64,000 nucleotides of DNA, taken from a bacterium. GTDB lineage: Bacteria; CLD3; SB21. The translations under genes and the position numbers were made by a program. Positions 45,573 through 54,446 of this stretch are shown one piece after another; positions within the stretch are counted from its first letter, which is position 1, and every line of letters starts with the position of its first letter. The DNA lies in assembly GCA_008933615.1 (NCBI GenBank), contig WBUR01000013.1:21497-85496 (forward strand). Reading direction: 5' to 3'. Under the pieces are notes generated by a model. That model was not told the origin of the DNA and did not search any database. It worked only from the letters and a program-made list of their open reading frames with translations.

Positions 45573-45681
45573 TCGATGTCGTGTATTTTACTTTTAAAAA
45601 ACTTAAACACACGACAGAATAATATCAATTACAAAATTGAACTTGTAAAAAATTCTGCTACCAAAAAAAAGGTAAAAAATC

Positions 45682-45710
45682 TTGACATTCGCGGCTATTT
45701 CACATATATT
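45682..45710 (+). promoter_or_regulatory. Sigma70-like promoter for rpmG
   Basis: TTGACA at 45682-45687 and TATATT at 45705-45710 with 17-nt spacing, about 72 nt before the rpmG ATG. Near-consensus -35 and -10. Drives rpmG and probably the two small genes behind it. Confidence 0.8.
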
Positions 45711-45781
45711 TGTGCCCATTTTAAGAATACGGAAACTACAAGATAAATCGTTTTACAATCCCGTGATGGGAGGAGACTCAA

Positions 45782-45967
45782 ATGGCAAAAGGCAAAGGCA
45801 ATCGAATCGTAGTAACACTGGAGTGCACCGAGTGTAAGAACAGCGGGCTTCCGGGCGTGTCGCGTTATACGACAGAGAAAAACAAAAAAAATACGACCGA
45901 CCGGTTGGAAGTTAAAAAATACTGCCGCGTCGAACGTAAGCACACGCTGCATAAAGAAACACGTTAA
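45782..45967 (+). CDS. rpmG: 50S ribosomal protein L33
   Basis: Small basic ribosomal protein of 61 aa. [55 protein letters not shown] keeps the Cys pairs CTEC and the final [13 protein letters not shown] of the zinc-containing L33 form. AGGAGA precedes the ATG. In many FCB genomes it lies by other small ribosomal or zinc genes; here it is followed by a zinc-ribbon gene. Confidence 0.97.
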   Translation: MAKGKGNRIVVTLECTECKNSGLPGVSRYTTEKNKKNTTDRLEVKKYCRVERKHTLHKETR

Positions 45968-45992
45968 ATTTTAAGCTGAGAAGGAGCCTTCA

Positions 45993-46196
45993 ATGGCAAA
46001 GAAACAGACCTTTGTTGATAAAATGACCAAAGTGGAGTCGCATTCTGAGAAAATCAAATGCCCTGCCTGTAAACAAGATAGTTCCGTAACCTATGCAAAA
46101 TTTGTTGATTCGAAAATCTCCGAAAAAAGCGGCGCTTGGAAATTTCTTGAAAGAAAAGTCAGGCTCTGCGGTAACTGCGGCGCCATTGTCAGCTAA
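45993..46196 (+). CDS. Small zinc-ribbon protein
   Basis: Protein of 67 aa with CPAC and CGNC pairs set about 35 residues apart, a zinc-ribbon arrangement. Basic and lysine-rich N-terminus. AGAAGGAG is placed just before the ATG. Located between rpmG and the Trm112-like gene, and likely co-transcribed. No family name could be assigned; a role in ribosome or RNA biology is a guess from neighbours. Confidence 0.75.
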   Translation: MAKKQTFVDKMTKVESHSEKIKCPACKQDSSVTYAKFVDSKISEKSGAWKFLERKVRLCGNCGAIVS

Positions 46197-46199
46197 ACC

Positions 46200-46397
46200 A
46201 TGCTCAATAAAGATTTACTTAAAATCTTAGCCTGTCCTGTTTGCAAACTACCCGTAACAGAAGTTAATCATTCTCTGATCTGCACGAATGCGCTATGCAG
46301 AAGACGGTATGACATAAAAGACAATATTCCGGTCATGCTGATCGACGGCTCTGAAGTTATGAGCGAAGCATCCTATCGCGAAGCTCTACAATCCTAA
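46200..46397 (+). CDS. Trm112-family zinc-ribbon protein (UPF0434-like)
   Basis: Protein of 65 aa: MLNKDLLKILACPVCKLPV, then CTNALCRRRYDIKDNIPVMLID, the Trm112/YcaR pattern with two CxxC-type pairs and the DIPVML-like block. Members activate methyltransferases or fold as stand-alone zinc ribbons. Its start is 4 nt after the stop of the preceding gene. Downstream cdsA is 131 nt away. Confidence 0.92.
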   Translation: MLNKDLLKILACPVCKLPVTEVNHSLICTNALCRRRYDIKDNIPVMLIDGSEVMSEASYREALQS

Positions 46398-46528
46398 TCC
46401 ACCCTTCAGTTTCACCAGATTCTTCCGAGTACATTTTGCTTGTTTATCTTTGAACGGCATTCTATATTTTCACTACACATATCTTTTTCTGCTGGTCATT
46501 CCATCATATTTTAACTTCAGAGGTGTTT

Positions 46529-47356
46529 GTGAGTTCCGGAATCGTACGTATCATAGTGGCAGTGATCGCCATTCCCTTTTTCATCGCCGCAATAATATTG
46601 GGCGGATGGTATTTTTTTATTCTAGTTCTTGCTATAATGTTGCTTGGTTTGTATGAAGCGCTTGACCTGGGCCGAAAAAAAAACACGTTACCCCAGACCA
46701 TCTCCTCATTTCTATTTTGTGCGGCGGCCGGCTTTGTATTCTATCACGACTTGTTTGATTACTTTTTGCCGCTGTTCATGCTGTTCATCTTAACCGTGAT
46801 GGCCGTTGAATTGTTCCGAAATCAGGGGTCTGCATTACTTAATATCTCATCAACCGTATTCAGCGTGATATACGTTACATTGATGATAGGAAGTATGGTC
46901 CTTTTGAGAAACATCAGCGAACTCGGCGAATATGCAGGCGCGCAACTCGTTTTTTTAGTCTTTGCAGGAATCTGGGCGTGCGACACTTTCGCCTATTACG
47001 GCGGGAAATTTTTCGGGAATCGTAAATTCTTTGAACGCGTCAGCCCGAAAAAAACGTGGGAAGGAGCGATCGCCGGATTTTTCGGCGCATTTTTGGGTGT
47101 ATGGATCGTTAAAATACTATATGAATCATTTGGGATTTCATTTTCTCTGTCGCTGGTTCATACGCTCGTCATTGGTTTTTTTGCCGGAACGCTTGGTCAG
47201 ATCGGGGACCTTGCCGAGTCGCTGCTGAAACGCGATGCGCAGATCAAAGATTCCAGTTCATTAATACCGGGACACGGCGGAGTTTTAGATCGCTTCGACA
47301 GTATGATGTTCGTTGGGCCAATGACGTATGCTTACGTGAGTCTTTTTGTAATATAA
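46529..47356 (+). CDS. cdsA: Phosphatidate cytidylyltransferase
   Basis: Inner-membrane enzyme that forms CDP-diacylglycerol from phosphatidate and CTP for phospholipid synthesis. 275 aa with about eight hydrophobic segments. The signature SLLKRDAQIKDSSSLIPGHGGVLDRFDS is complete. Two GTG codons (46523 and 46529) are possible starts; 46529 is chosen with AGAGG upstream. The next gene starts 12 nt downstream, so it may share a transcript. Confidence 0.95.
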   Translation: MSSGIVRIIVAVIAIPFFIAAIILGGWYFFILVLAIMLLGLYEALDLGRKKNTLPQTISSFLFCAAAGFVFYHDLFDYFLPLFMLFILTVMAVELFRNQGSALLNISSTVFSVIYVTLMIGSMVLLRNISELGEYAGAQLVFLVFAGIWACDTFAYYGGKFFGNRKFFERVSPKKTWEGAIAGFFGAFLGVWIVKILYESFGISFSLSLVHTLVIGFFAGTLGQIGDLAESLLKRDAQIKDSSSLIPGHGGVLDRFDSMMFVGPMTYAYVSLFVI

Positions 47357-47368
47357 AAAAGCAACAGA

Positions 47369-49051
47369 TTGAAACGAACGATTCAAATCTTTTTTTGTGT
47401 TTTTTTTGTTTATGCATGCGGTAAACCCGGAGACCCGGCCGTGCCGAGAGGCGGCACCGTTGTTATTGCTCTCTCATCCGATGCCGATATGCTCAATCCC
47501 GTTTTGAGCAGCGGTTCTAATACAGGAATTATTTTGCAGTTCTTGTTTCCCGACCTGGCAGAGCATGATTTCGATTCGATCAACGGCGTTGACCGGCTGT
47601 TACCGTCACTTGCGAATTCATGGGAATGGATAAATGACGGACGGTCGCTGGTATATCACTTGCGAAATGATGCTTTGTGGAGTGACAGCGTTAGGATCAC
47701 CTCATACGATATCAAATTCTCCTATCGGCTTTATGGAAATCCGAAAGTTGCGAGCCCCAGACGAAATTATCTAAACTTTCTTGTAAAGAATAGTTCAGGC
47801 CAAACTGATTTTGACCGCGCCATCGAAACGCCGAATGATTCGACGGTCATTTTTAACTTCTCAGAGGTCTACCAGAAAAATCAACAACTGCTTCATACAC
47901 AACTTAATTTTATTCCGAAACATATTTTTGAATGGTTGGATCCGGAAGAGGTGCTAACGTCCCTTCGCAACCTGGAGCCCGTTACCGGAAAGCATTTCAA
48001 ATTTAATAAATGGGAACGTAAACAGGAAATCGTTTTAGTTAAGAATCCGAATTGGAAAATGCCGCACGAAGCCTATATCGACCGTGTCGTGTTTCGTATC
48101 ATTCCGGAAATGACAACCAGGATCATAGAATTAAAAACCGGGGCTGTAGATATGGTGGAAGGGTTGACGCCTGAAGATGCAAAAGATATTCAAAAAAATA
48201 ATCCACAGTTTCGTATCGAAACGCAGCCGTACCGGCGTTTTGAATACGTGGGTTGGAGTAATATTGATGTCGAATTATACAAAACGGGCAAGCATAAGAT
48301 CATTCGCCCGCATCCGTTATTTGGAAACAAAAAAGTTCGCATCGCCTTGACGATGGCCATTCATCGGGACGAATTGGTAGAAAGTTGGCTCGGACCCTAC
48401 GGACAGATCAGCACGGGCCCGATATCGCCGGCTTTTCGCTGGGCTTATAACGATACCCTGCAACCGATCCCGTTTGATCCCGCGCGCGCGAAAACGCTGC
48501 TCGCCGAAGAGGGCTGGTCGGATCATGACGGCGACGGCGTTTTGGATAAGAACGGCTTTAAGTTTGAATTTACCATGACAACGAATTCCGCCAATCCAAG
48601 ACGGGAATTTGCCTTGCAGAAAATTCAATCCGATTTGAAAAAGATCGGGATCGTTTGCCGCTCGCAATTATTAGAAAGCAGTGTGTTCAATAGCGGGTTA
48701 AGAAACAAAGAGTATGATGCATTTATTACCGGAAACAATGTTAACATGAGCATTGACCTGCAGCCACAATTCGGCTCCGATCTTGAGCGTAACACGTTTA
48801 ATGCGGCTTCATACAGGAACAGAGAAGTAGACAGCCTGCTCCAAATTACAGCTTCCATACCGGACGTACAGATGGCCGGGCCGGTCTTTAAAGAATTGCA
48901 GAGAATTATTTATTACGATCAGCCGGTCACATTCTTATATTGGTACGACAATATTGTCGGAATCAATCAGCGATTACGCGGAACCCATGTAAACATTCTT
49001 TCGCCGTATTATCGTTATTACGACTGGTACATCTCGGATTCAGCACGGTAA
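47369..49051 (+). CDS. Peptide/oligopeptide ABC transporter substrate-binding lipoprotein
   Basis: SBP_bac_5 family protein of 560 aa with a TTG start. Signal with lipobox VYACG, so Cys17 is the lipid anchor. Core blocks: RGGTVVIALSSDADMLNPVL, ITSYDIKFSYRLY, KVRIALTMAIHRDELV and ATLLAEEGWSDHDGDGVLDKNG. It binds peptides or other substrates at the outer face of the inner membrane for the permease encoded next. Only one permease and no ATPase are seen, so the rest of the transporter is elsewhere. Confidence 0.93.
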   Translation: MKRTIQIFFCVFFVYACGKPGDPAVPRGGTVVIALSSDADMLNPVLSSGSNTGIILQFLFPDLAEHDFDSINGVDRLLPSLANSWEWINDGRSLVYHLRNDALWSDSVRITSYDIKFSYRLYGNPKVASPRRNYLNFLVKNSSGQTDFDRAIETPNDSTVIFNFSEVYQKNQQLLHTQLNFIPKHIFEWLDPEEVLTSLRNLEPVTGKHFKFNKWERKQEIVLVKNPNWKMPHEAYIDRVVFRIIPEMTTRIIELKTGAVDMVEGLTPEDAKDIQKNNPQFRIETQPYRRFEYVGWSNIDVELYKTGKHKIIRPHPLFGNKKVRIALTMAIHRDELVESWLGPYGQISTGPISPAFRWAYNDTLQPIPFDPARAKTLLAEEGWSDHDGDGVLDKNGFKFEFTMTTNSANPRREFALQKIQSDLKKIGIVCRSQLLESSVFNSGLRNKEYDAFITGNNVNMSIDLQPQFGSDLERNTFNAASYRNREVDSLLQITASIPDVQMAGPVFKELQRIIYYDQPVTFLYWYDNIVGINQRLRGTHVNILSPYYRYYDWYISDSAR

Positions 49052-49056
49052 AAACT

Positions 49057-50040
49057 ATGATAACTTATATTTTTCGCCGGATATTGACTGCAATTCCCCT
49101 AATTTTCGGATTGCTCACGATTACTTTTTTTATTGTCCGATTGTCGCCCGGCGATCCAACTTCTATGTTCATTGATCCGAACATTGATCCGCGCGCGGCA
49201 GAACAGCTTAAGGAGAATTTCGGGCTCAATGACCCGCTGCCGATACAGTATGGAAAATGGTTAGGCATTCTACCGCCGTTTCAAGGCGTATTGGAAGGAG
49301 AATTCGGTATCTCTTTCAGCAAACAACGGCCCGTATTTGAGATCATCTCCGAAGCGCTTGTCAACACCTTGATACTAACCACGTCGGCGCTAATTCTTGA
49401 TTTGTTGATCGGTATTTCACTCGGTATTGTATCTGCGCTTCGACGCGGAGATAAAGTGGATCATGCAGTTACGCTGGGCAGTTTATTCTTCTATTCCATG
49501 CCGCATTTCTGGCTGGCATTGATGCTGATCCTGATTTTTTCATTGGCTCTGGGATGGCTGCCCGCCTCTCAAATGCATTCCGTGAATGCTGAGCAATTAT
49601 CTCCTTTAGCCTATTTCTGGGATTTCGTAAAGCACATGATCATGCCGGTCTGCGTTCTCGGGATTGCTTCCGCCGCGTCAACGGTGCGGTATACGCGCAG
49701 CAGTATGTTGGAAGTAATTCGGCAGGATTACATCCGCACAGCGCGTGCAAAGGGTTTGAGCGAACGAAGCGTCATCTGGAAACACGCGTTTCGTAACGCG
49801 ATGTTACCATTGATAACGATCATCGGGCTGTCATTTCCATTTCTGCTCAGCGGCGCGGTGATCACGGAAGTTATTTTTGCCTGGCCCGGCATGGGGCGCG
49901 TCACTATCGACGCTATTTTTTCGAGAGATTATCCGCTTATCATTGCGAATACTTTTGTAGCAGGAACTATGGTGATCGGAGGAAATTTACTTGCTGACGT
50001 TTTGTATGCGGTTGCCGATCCTCGCGTCAGGTTAAAATAG
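49057..50040 (+). CDS. Oligopeptide/dipeptide ABC transporter permease (DppB-like)
   Basis: Inner-membrane permease of 327 aa with six transmembrane segments. N-terminal MITYIFRRILTAIPLIFGLLTITFFIVRLSPGDP and the EAA loop RTARAKGLSERSVIWKHAFRNAMLPLI are typical of DppB/OppB. The ATG at 49057, 5 nt after the substrate-binding protein's stop, is preferred to a longer frame that overlaps it. No DppC partner follows; downstream is an unrelated secreted protein. The missing parts may lie outside the window or elsewhere. Confidence 0.93.
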   Translation: MITYIFRRILTAIPLIFGLLTITFFIVRLSPGDPTSMFIDPNIDPRAAEQLKENFGLNDPLPIQYGKWLGILPPFQGVLEGEFGISFSKQRPVFEIISEALVNTLILTTSALILDLLIGISLGIVSALRRGDKVDHAVTLGSLFFYSMPHFWLALMLILIFSLALGWLPASQMHSVNAEQLSPLAYFWDFVKHMIMPVCVLGIASAASTVRYTRSSMLEVIRQDYIRTARAKGLSERSVIWKHAFRNAMLPLITIIGLSFPFLLSGAVITEVIFAWPGMGRVTIDAIFSRDYPLIIANTFVAGTMVIGGNLLADVLYAVADPRVRLK

Positions 50041-50152
50041 CATGGAACTTTATGCTTTAGGGCGCGTTGTTGTAATCAAAAAGAGAGGGGCATGTACTTG
50101 ACTTTGTTTGCCTTTTTCTGTAAAATAAAATGGTGTAATTGAAAGGCGACTT

Positions 50153-50653
50153 ATGAAAAACCTCGGTTTCTTTTTTGTCATGATCCTGTCGTTATCTTTG
50201 TCGGCACAGGCTCAATTCAGAACTCAAACGGTGAATCGTGTGGATGTAAAAAGCGGCATTACAACTCCCATGCCTGGAACGCTCGCTGAATTTCTAAGTC
50301 CTGAGAGATTCTACATGAATCAAAGTTACGGATTGACCTATTATACGGGAGGGAGTCAAAGCGGATCGGTTGGTATGTACACGAATTCACTCAATTTCAG
50401 ATTGTCCAACCCCTTATTTTTGCGCGTGGATCTCGGCGTCATGCATCAGCCGTTCGGAGGACCGAAAGGCGTCAACGAACAAAATGCGCAATTTCTTCAT
50501 GGGGCTGAATTGATCTATAAACCGAATAAAAGTTTTCAAATGCAGGTGGGATACAGCACGACGCCTTATTATAACAACGGATATGGTTTTTATCAAAGTC
50601 CTTTCGGGAACAGCGGCATGTATGACGCTTCGGCCTTTTCTCGGAAACCATGA
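50153..50653 (+). CDS. Small secreted protein, unknown function
   Basis: Protein of 166 aa with a signal peptide ending AQAQ (about residues 1-21). The mature part repeats strand patterns (YMNQSYGLTYYTGGSQSGSVGMYTNSLNF, FLRVDLGVMHQPFGG) as seen in small outer-membrane proteins. Low-complexity Tyr/Gly/Asn tail. No family recognised. AAAGGCGAC precedes the ATG. A terminator follows 38 nt downstream. Confidence 0.7.
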   Translation: MKNLGFFFVMILSLSLSAQAQFRTQTVNRVDVKSGITTPMPGTLAEFLSPERFYMNQSYGLTYYTGGSQSGSVGMYTNSLNFRLSNPLFLRVDLGVMHQPFGGPKGVNEQNAQFLHGAELIYKPNKSFQMQVGYSTTPYYNNGYGFYQSPFGNSGMYDASAFSRKP

Positions 50654-50690
50654 TTATTTCAATGTAATATAAGAAGTGATCGACTGACCT

Positions 50691-50719
50691 AACCCCGCGA
50701 TGACGGGGTTATTTTTTTA
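50691..50719 (+). terminator. Rho-independent terminator
   Basis: Perfect stem AACCCCG / CGGGGTT with a 6-nt loop (CGATGA), followed by ATTTTTTT. It closes the small secreted-protein gene at 50153-50653. Confidence 0.92.
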
Positions 50720-50735
50720 AAGGAGAATTCAAGTC

Positions 50736-51338
50736 ATGCTAAGAAAAATAAGACCGGATGAAGAAAATTTATCCGATCCTACATCGCCCGCTAATTCAGA
50801 ACCTACAGGACGTCAGCCGTTTAAACCTTTGCCGTCGCGCACGGGCACCGATAAATTACTTAACATTTTAATTGGCGGCCTCGGGTTAATTGTGATTGCG
50901 CTTGTGATCTCGCTTATTATACGGCTAAATAGTTCGCCCGGCGGATCGGAGGGGCATGATGGGCAGCAAATGGAGGTAACTTCAACGGATGAAGCGGGCA
51001 ATCAGGTGGAACAAAATGTCCAGGTCAAAAGCAAAACGGTTCGCGTGGAAGTTTTGAACGGCGCCGGCGTTCCCAAATTGGCATCCAGAGCGGCGGATTA
51101 TCTGCGCGCAAAAGGATTCGACGTAGTCAAAACGGATAATGCGCCGCACGGAAATTTCAAAAAATCCGTCGTTCAAGATCGGATCGGCGATATTGACAAA
51201 GCGCGGGCCATCGCAAGTTCGCTCGGCATCGGAGAAGCGGGCGTTTTACAGCAAAAGAATCCGCAGCTTTATCTTGACGTCACGGTTATTCTGGGTCAGG
51301 ATTACAAGACGCTCAAATTCATGACTTCCGGAAAATAA
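50736..51338 (+). CDS. LytR C-terminal-domain membrane protein
   Basis: Protein of 200 aa with a single TM segment around residues 41-64, a short linker, and a LytR_C domain (VRVEVLNGAGVPKLASRAADYLRAKGFDVVKTDNA ... KARAIASSLGIGEAGVLQQKN). Such domains sit in the periplasm or cell envelope. AAAGGAG precedes the ATG. The M16-like gene starts 6 nt downstream, so the two are co-transcribed with the ABC exporter gene. Confidence 0.85.
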   Translation: MLRKIRPDEENLSDPTSPANSEPTGRQPFKPLPSRTGTDKLLNILIGGLGLIVIALVISLIIRLNSSPGGSEGHDGQQMEVTSTDEAGNQVEQNVQVKSKTVRVEVLNGAGVPKLASRAADYLRAKGFDVVKTDNAPHGNFKKSVVQDRIGDIDKARAIASSLGIGEAGVLQQKNPQLYLDVTVILGQDYKTLKFMTSGK

Positions 51339-51343
51339 TCCTG

Positions 51344-52630
51344 ATGAAGGTTCGATCGACGGATAATTACAAGAATATTTTTCGTTATGAATTTGATAAC
51401 GGACTCGTGCTGCTAACGAAGCCCGTCAAAGACCTGCCTATTATCTCATTTCGCGGATGTATCCGCGGCGGCGGCTCACTTGAATCGGACGCTCAAAGCG
51501 GTTTAACAAAAATGTTTTGTCTTCTGTTGAAGGCCGGAACCTCTTCCCGTACTGCCGTTACCATCGCGGATGAACTTGATTTCATGGGAACGTCTCTCCA
51601 GTTTAGCCCACATTACGACGCCGTTAATTTTTCTTTGTCCTGCTTGAGCAAACATTTTGAAAAGAGTTTGAATTGCACGGCAGATCTTTTGTTTAACTCA
51701 ACTTTTCCAGATAATGAAATAGAACGGATACGCCGCACGGCCCTCGCCGCACTCAAACGCAAAGCCGATCAACCCTCGCAGGTTGCGTTCGATCAGTTTC
51801 AGGATTCGGTTTACGGCAATCATCCGTATCGCCGGTCATTGGACGGGTATGAGCAGAGTCTTCGGTCTTTGACGCAGGATGATATGGTAACATTCCATAA
51901 GAGTAACATGACCGCGGACAAGTTGATTTTGACCGCCGTCGGCGATTTTGATTCCGATGATCTCCAGAAATCCGTGACTAACCATTTCGAGGTTCCGGCA
52001 GCGATTGCAAAGGCGGATGAATTGCCGCATGTACAGAATCTGAATCTTAAAAAAACTCATATAATCCAGCGTGATATTACGCAGGCTAATATTTGTATGG
52101 GAAATATCGCGGTTAGACGAAAGTCAGATGATCACTACGCTTCCTTGCTGATGAATTATATTTTGGGCGGAGGCGGTTTGACTTCGCGTTTGACCCACCG
52201 TATTCGTACGCAAAAAGGCCTTGCGTATTCCGTACACTCATCCATGACAAAACGGCTTCTGGGCGGCACGTTTTCTGTCACTATGCAGACCAAAACAGAG
52301 AATGCGGGACACGCCGTTCAAACGATTGGGGAAGAAATGCTTCGGATACAAGACGAACCGGTCACGGATCTGGAAATTCAGGATGCAAAAAGTTTTTTTA
52401 AAGGGCATTTCCCTTTCAGAATTGAAACGATCGAGAATGAAGCGGCTTATACCGAGATGGCGGAATTTTACGGATTAGGCCTGGATTATCTCGACAGAGA
52501 AGCAGAGGCAATGGATATCGTGACCAAAGAGGATATTCAATCGGCGGCGAGAAAGTATTTAAACCCGGAACGTTTTATTCTATCGGTTGCCGGCCACAAA
52601 GAAATGTTAGAAAGCCAATTTAAAGAGTAG
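51344..52630 (+). CDS. M16 peptidase family protein lacking the zinc motif
   Basis: Protein of 428 aa with the M16B bilobed plan, including a C-terminal half pattern such as NYILGGGGLTSRLTHRIRTQKGLAYSVHS. The inverted HxxEH zinc site of active M16 enzymes, expected near residues 50-60 (GLAHFLEH-type), is replaced by SGLTKMFCLLLKAGT. It is therefore either a non-catalytic partner or a degenerate enzyme. No active M16 gene is next to it. Overlap and spacing with the ABC gene (4 nt) suggest one operon. Confidence 0.85.
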   Translation: MKVRSTDNYKNIFRYEFDNGLVLLTKPVKDLPIISFRGCIRGGGSLESDAQSGLTKMFCLLLKAGTSSRTAVTIADELDFMGTSLQFSPHYDAVNFSLSCLSKHFEKSLNCTADLLFNSTFPDNEIERIRRTALAALKRKADQPSQVAFDQFQDSVYGNHPYRRSLDGYEQSLRSLTQDDMVTFHKSNMTADKLILTAVGDFDSDDLQKSVTNHFEVPAAIAKADELPHVQNLNLKKTHIIQRDITQANICMGNIAVRRKSDDHYASLLMNYILGGGGLTSRLTHRIRTQKGLAYSVHSSMTKRLLGGTFSVTMQTKTENAGHAVQTIGEEMLRIQDEPVTDLEIQDAKSFFKGHFPFRIETIENEAAYTEMAEFYGLGLDYLDREAEAMDIVTKEDIQSAARKYLNPERFILSVAGHKEMLESQFKE

Positions 52631-52634
52631 AAAT

Positions 52635-54446
52635 ATGCAGGAAGATGAAGTGATGGGCAAAGCTTACGACGGGCGTCTTTTACGGCGCCTCTTGAAGTTT
52701 GCTATCCCATATAAATACATGTTTTTAATTTCGATTCTGCTTTTAATCGTTTCGCAGGCATTTAGCGCATACCGGCCGAAGATCATTCAGAAGGCTATTG
52801 ACGACGCGATCGTAGCCGGCGATTTTGATAAACTGAATTTATACGCGCTGTATTTTATTGCGCTGCTCATGGGCGAATTTATTCTTCAATACGGCGTGAT
52901 CTATATAACACAACTAATCGGGCAAAAGATCATTTTCGATTTGAGGATGAAATTGTACAGCCATCTTGAATCTTTGCACTTACAATTTTTTGATCGAAAT
53001 CCTGTAGGGCGTCTCATTACGCGCGTCACGTCGGATATCGAGTCGCTGAATGAAATGTTTACTTCGGGCCTGGTCTATTTGTTCGGTGATTTGTTCCTGC
53101 TGGTGGGAATCATTGTATTCATGTTTACTCTCGACACGAAGCTTACTCTTGTATTGCTCGTTGTCCTTCCTATTATTTTTTACATGTCTATCATTTTTAA
53201 AACAAAAGTCAGAGTCAGTTATCGTGAAGTACGCCTAAAGATCTCCGCATTAAATTCATATATTCAGGAAAATATTACGGGCGTTAGTACCGTTCAGATA
53301 TTTAATCGGGAGAAAAAGAATTTTCAAAGATTTGACGAACTCAACCATAGCCTCACGCAATCCCACGTTGACTCGGTGTTTCATTATGCTTGGTTTTATC
53401 CGGCAATTAACTTTGCCGGTTCCATTGCGATCGGACTGTTATTATGGTATGGAGGCGGTGAAGTAGTGCAAAATTATATTTCAATAGGAACGCTGGTAGC
53501 CTTCATTGAGTATGCCCGTCTATTTTTCAGGCCGATTCAGGATCTGAGCGATAAATATAATATTCTGCAAACTGCCATGGCATCGTCGGAGCGGGTTTTC
53601 AAATTGATCGACACGCCCAGCCAGGTCAAACAAGAGACAAGCCCGATCCCGTTGGGGGAAGTCAAAGGCATGATCGAATTCCGCAACGTCTATTTTACGT
53701 ATGACAGTAAACGTATAAAATCTGATACGGATACTATTCTCAAAGACGTCAGTTTTAAAGTAGAACCCGGACAGAGTTTTGCGCTGGTTGGAGCCACGGG
53801 CGCCGGAAAGAGCACGATCATAAATCTGGTTTCACGTTTCTACGATATCGATCAGGGGCAGATACTGATTGACGGCAAGGATATAAGAAAACTGGATGAA
53901 CTCGAATTACGGCGAAATATTGCGGTAGTTCTTCAGGATGTGTTCTTATTCTCCGGAAACATCCTTGACAATATTCGTCTCGGGCGCACAGATATTTCGC
54001 GTGAGAAGGTCATCGAAGCGGCAAAGATGGTTGGAGCGGATCGGTTCATATCGAAACTTCCGGAGCAATATGATGAGCCCGTCAAAGAGCGCGGCAGCAC
54101 GTTGTCAGTAGGCCAGCGGCAACTGATTTCACTGGCGCGGGCGCTTGTGATCAATCCAAAAATTTTGGTGCTTGATGAAGCGACCTCAAGCATTGATACC
54201 GAAACGGAACAGATTATTCAAGAAGCTATCGCTAAACTAATGATAGGACGAACGTCGGTTATCATAGCGCATCGTTTATCCACCATTCGTCACGTGGACC
54301 AGATTATCGTGATGCACAAAGGCCGGATTCGCGAGCAGGGAACCCATGAGGAGTTATTAACCCAAGGCGGAATCTACTATAAATTATACCAGCTTCAGTA
54401 TAAAGACCAAGAGAGAATCAACCGGTTTCAAAATGTGAACTCTTAA
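52635..54446 (+). CDS. ABC exporter, fused permease and ATPase (MsbA/LmrA-like)
   Basis: Half-size ABC transporter of 603 aa. N-terminal six-TM exporter domain (about 30-320), then an ATPase with Walker A GATGAGKST, signature LSVGQRQL, Walker B ILVLDEAT and switch IAHRLST. It likely works as a homodimer to export lipids, drugs or peptides. Its end overlaps the 3' end of the convergent histidine kinase gene by 29 nt, with no room for a terminator between. Confidence 0.95.
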   Translation: MQEDEVMGKAYDGRLLRRLLKFAIPYKYMFLISILLLIVSQAFSAYRPKIIQKAIDDAIVAGDFDKLNLYALYFIALLMGEFILQYGVIYITQLIGQKIIFDLRMKLYSHLESLHLQFFDRNPVGRLITRVTSDIESLNEMFTSGLVYLFGDLFLLVGIIVFMFTLDTKLTLVLLVVLPIIFYMSIIFKTKVRVSYREVRLKISALNSYIQENITGVSTVQIFNREKKNFQRFDELNHSLTQSHVDSVFHYAWFYPAINFAGSIAIGLLLWYGGGEVVQNYISIGTLVAFIEYARLFFRPIQDLSDKYNILQTAMASSERVFKLIDTPSQVKQETSPIPLGEVKGMIEFRNVYFTYDSKRIKSDTDTILKDVSFKVEPGQSFALVGATGAGKSTIINLVSRFYDIDQGQILIDGKDIRKLDELELRRNIAVVLQDVFLFSGNILDNIRLGRTDISREKVIEAAKMVGADRFISKLPEQYDEPVKERGSTLSVGQRQLISLARALVINPKILVLDEATSSIDTETEQIIQEAIAKLMIGRTSVIIAHRLSTIRHVDQIIVMHKGRIREQGTHEELLTQGGIYYKLYQLQYKDQERINRFQNVNS

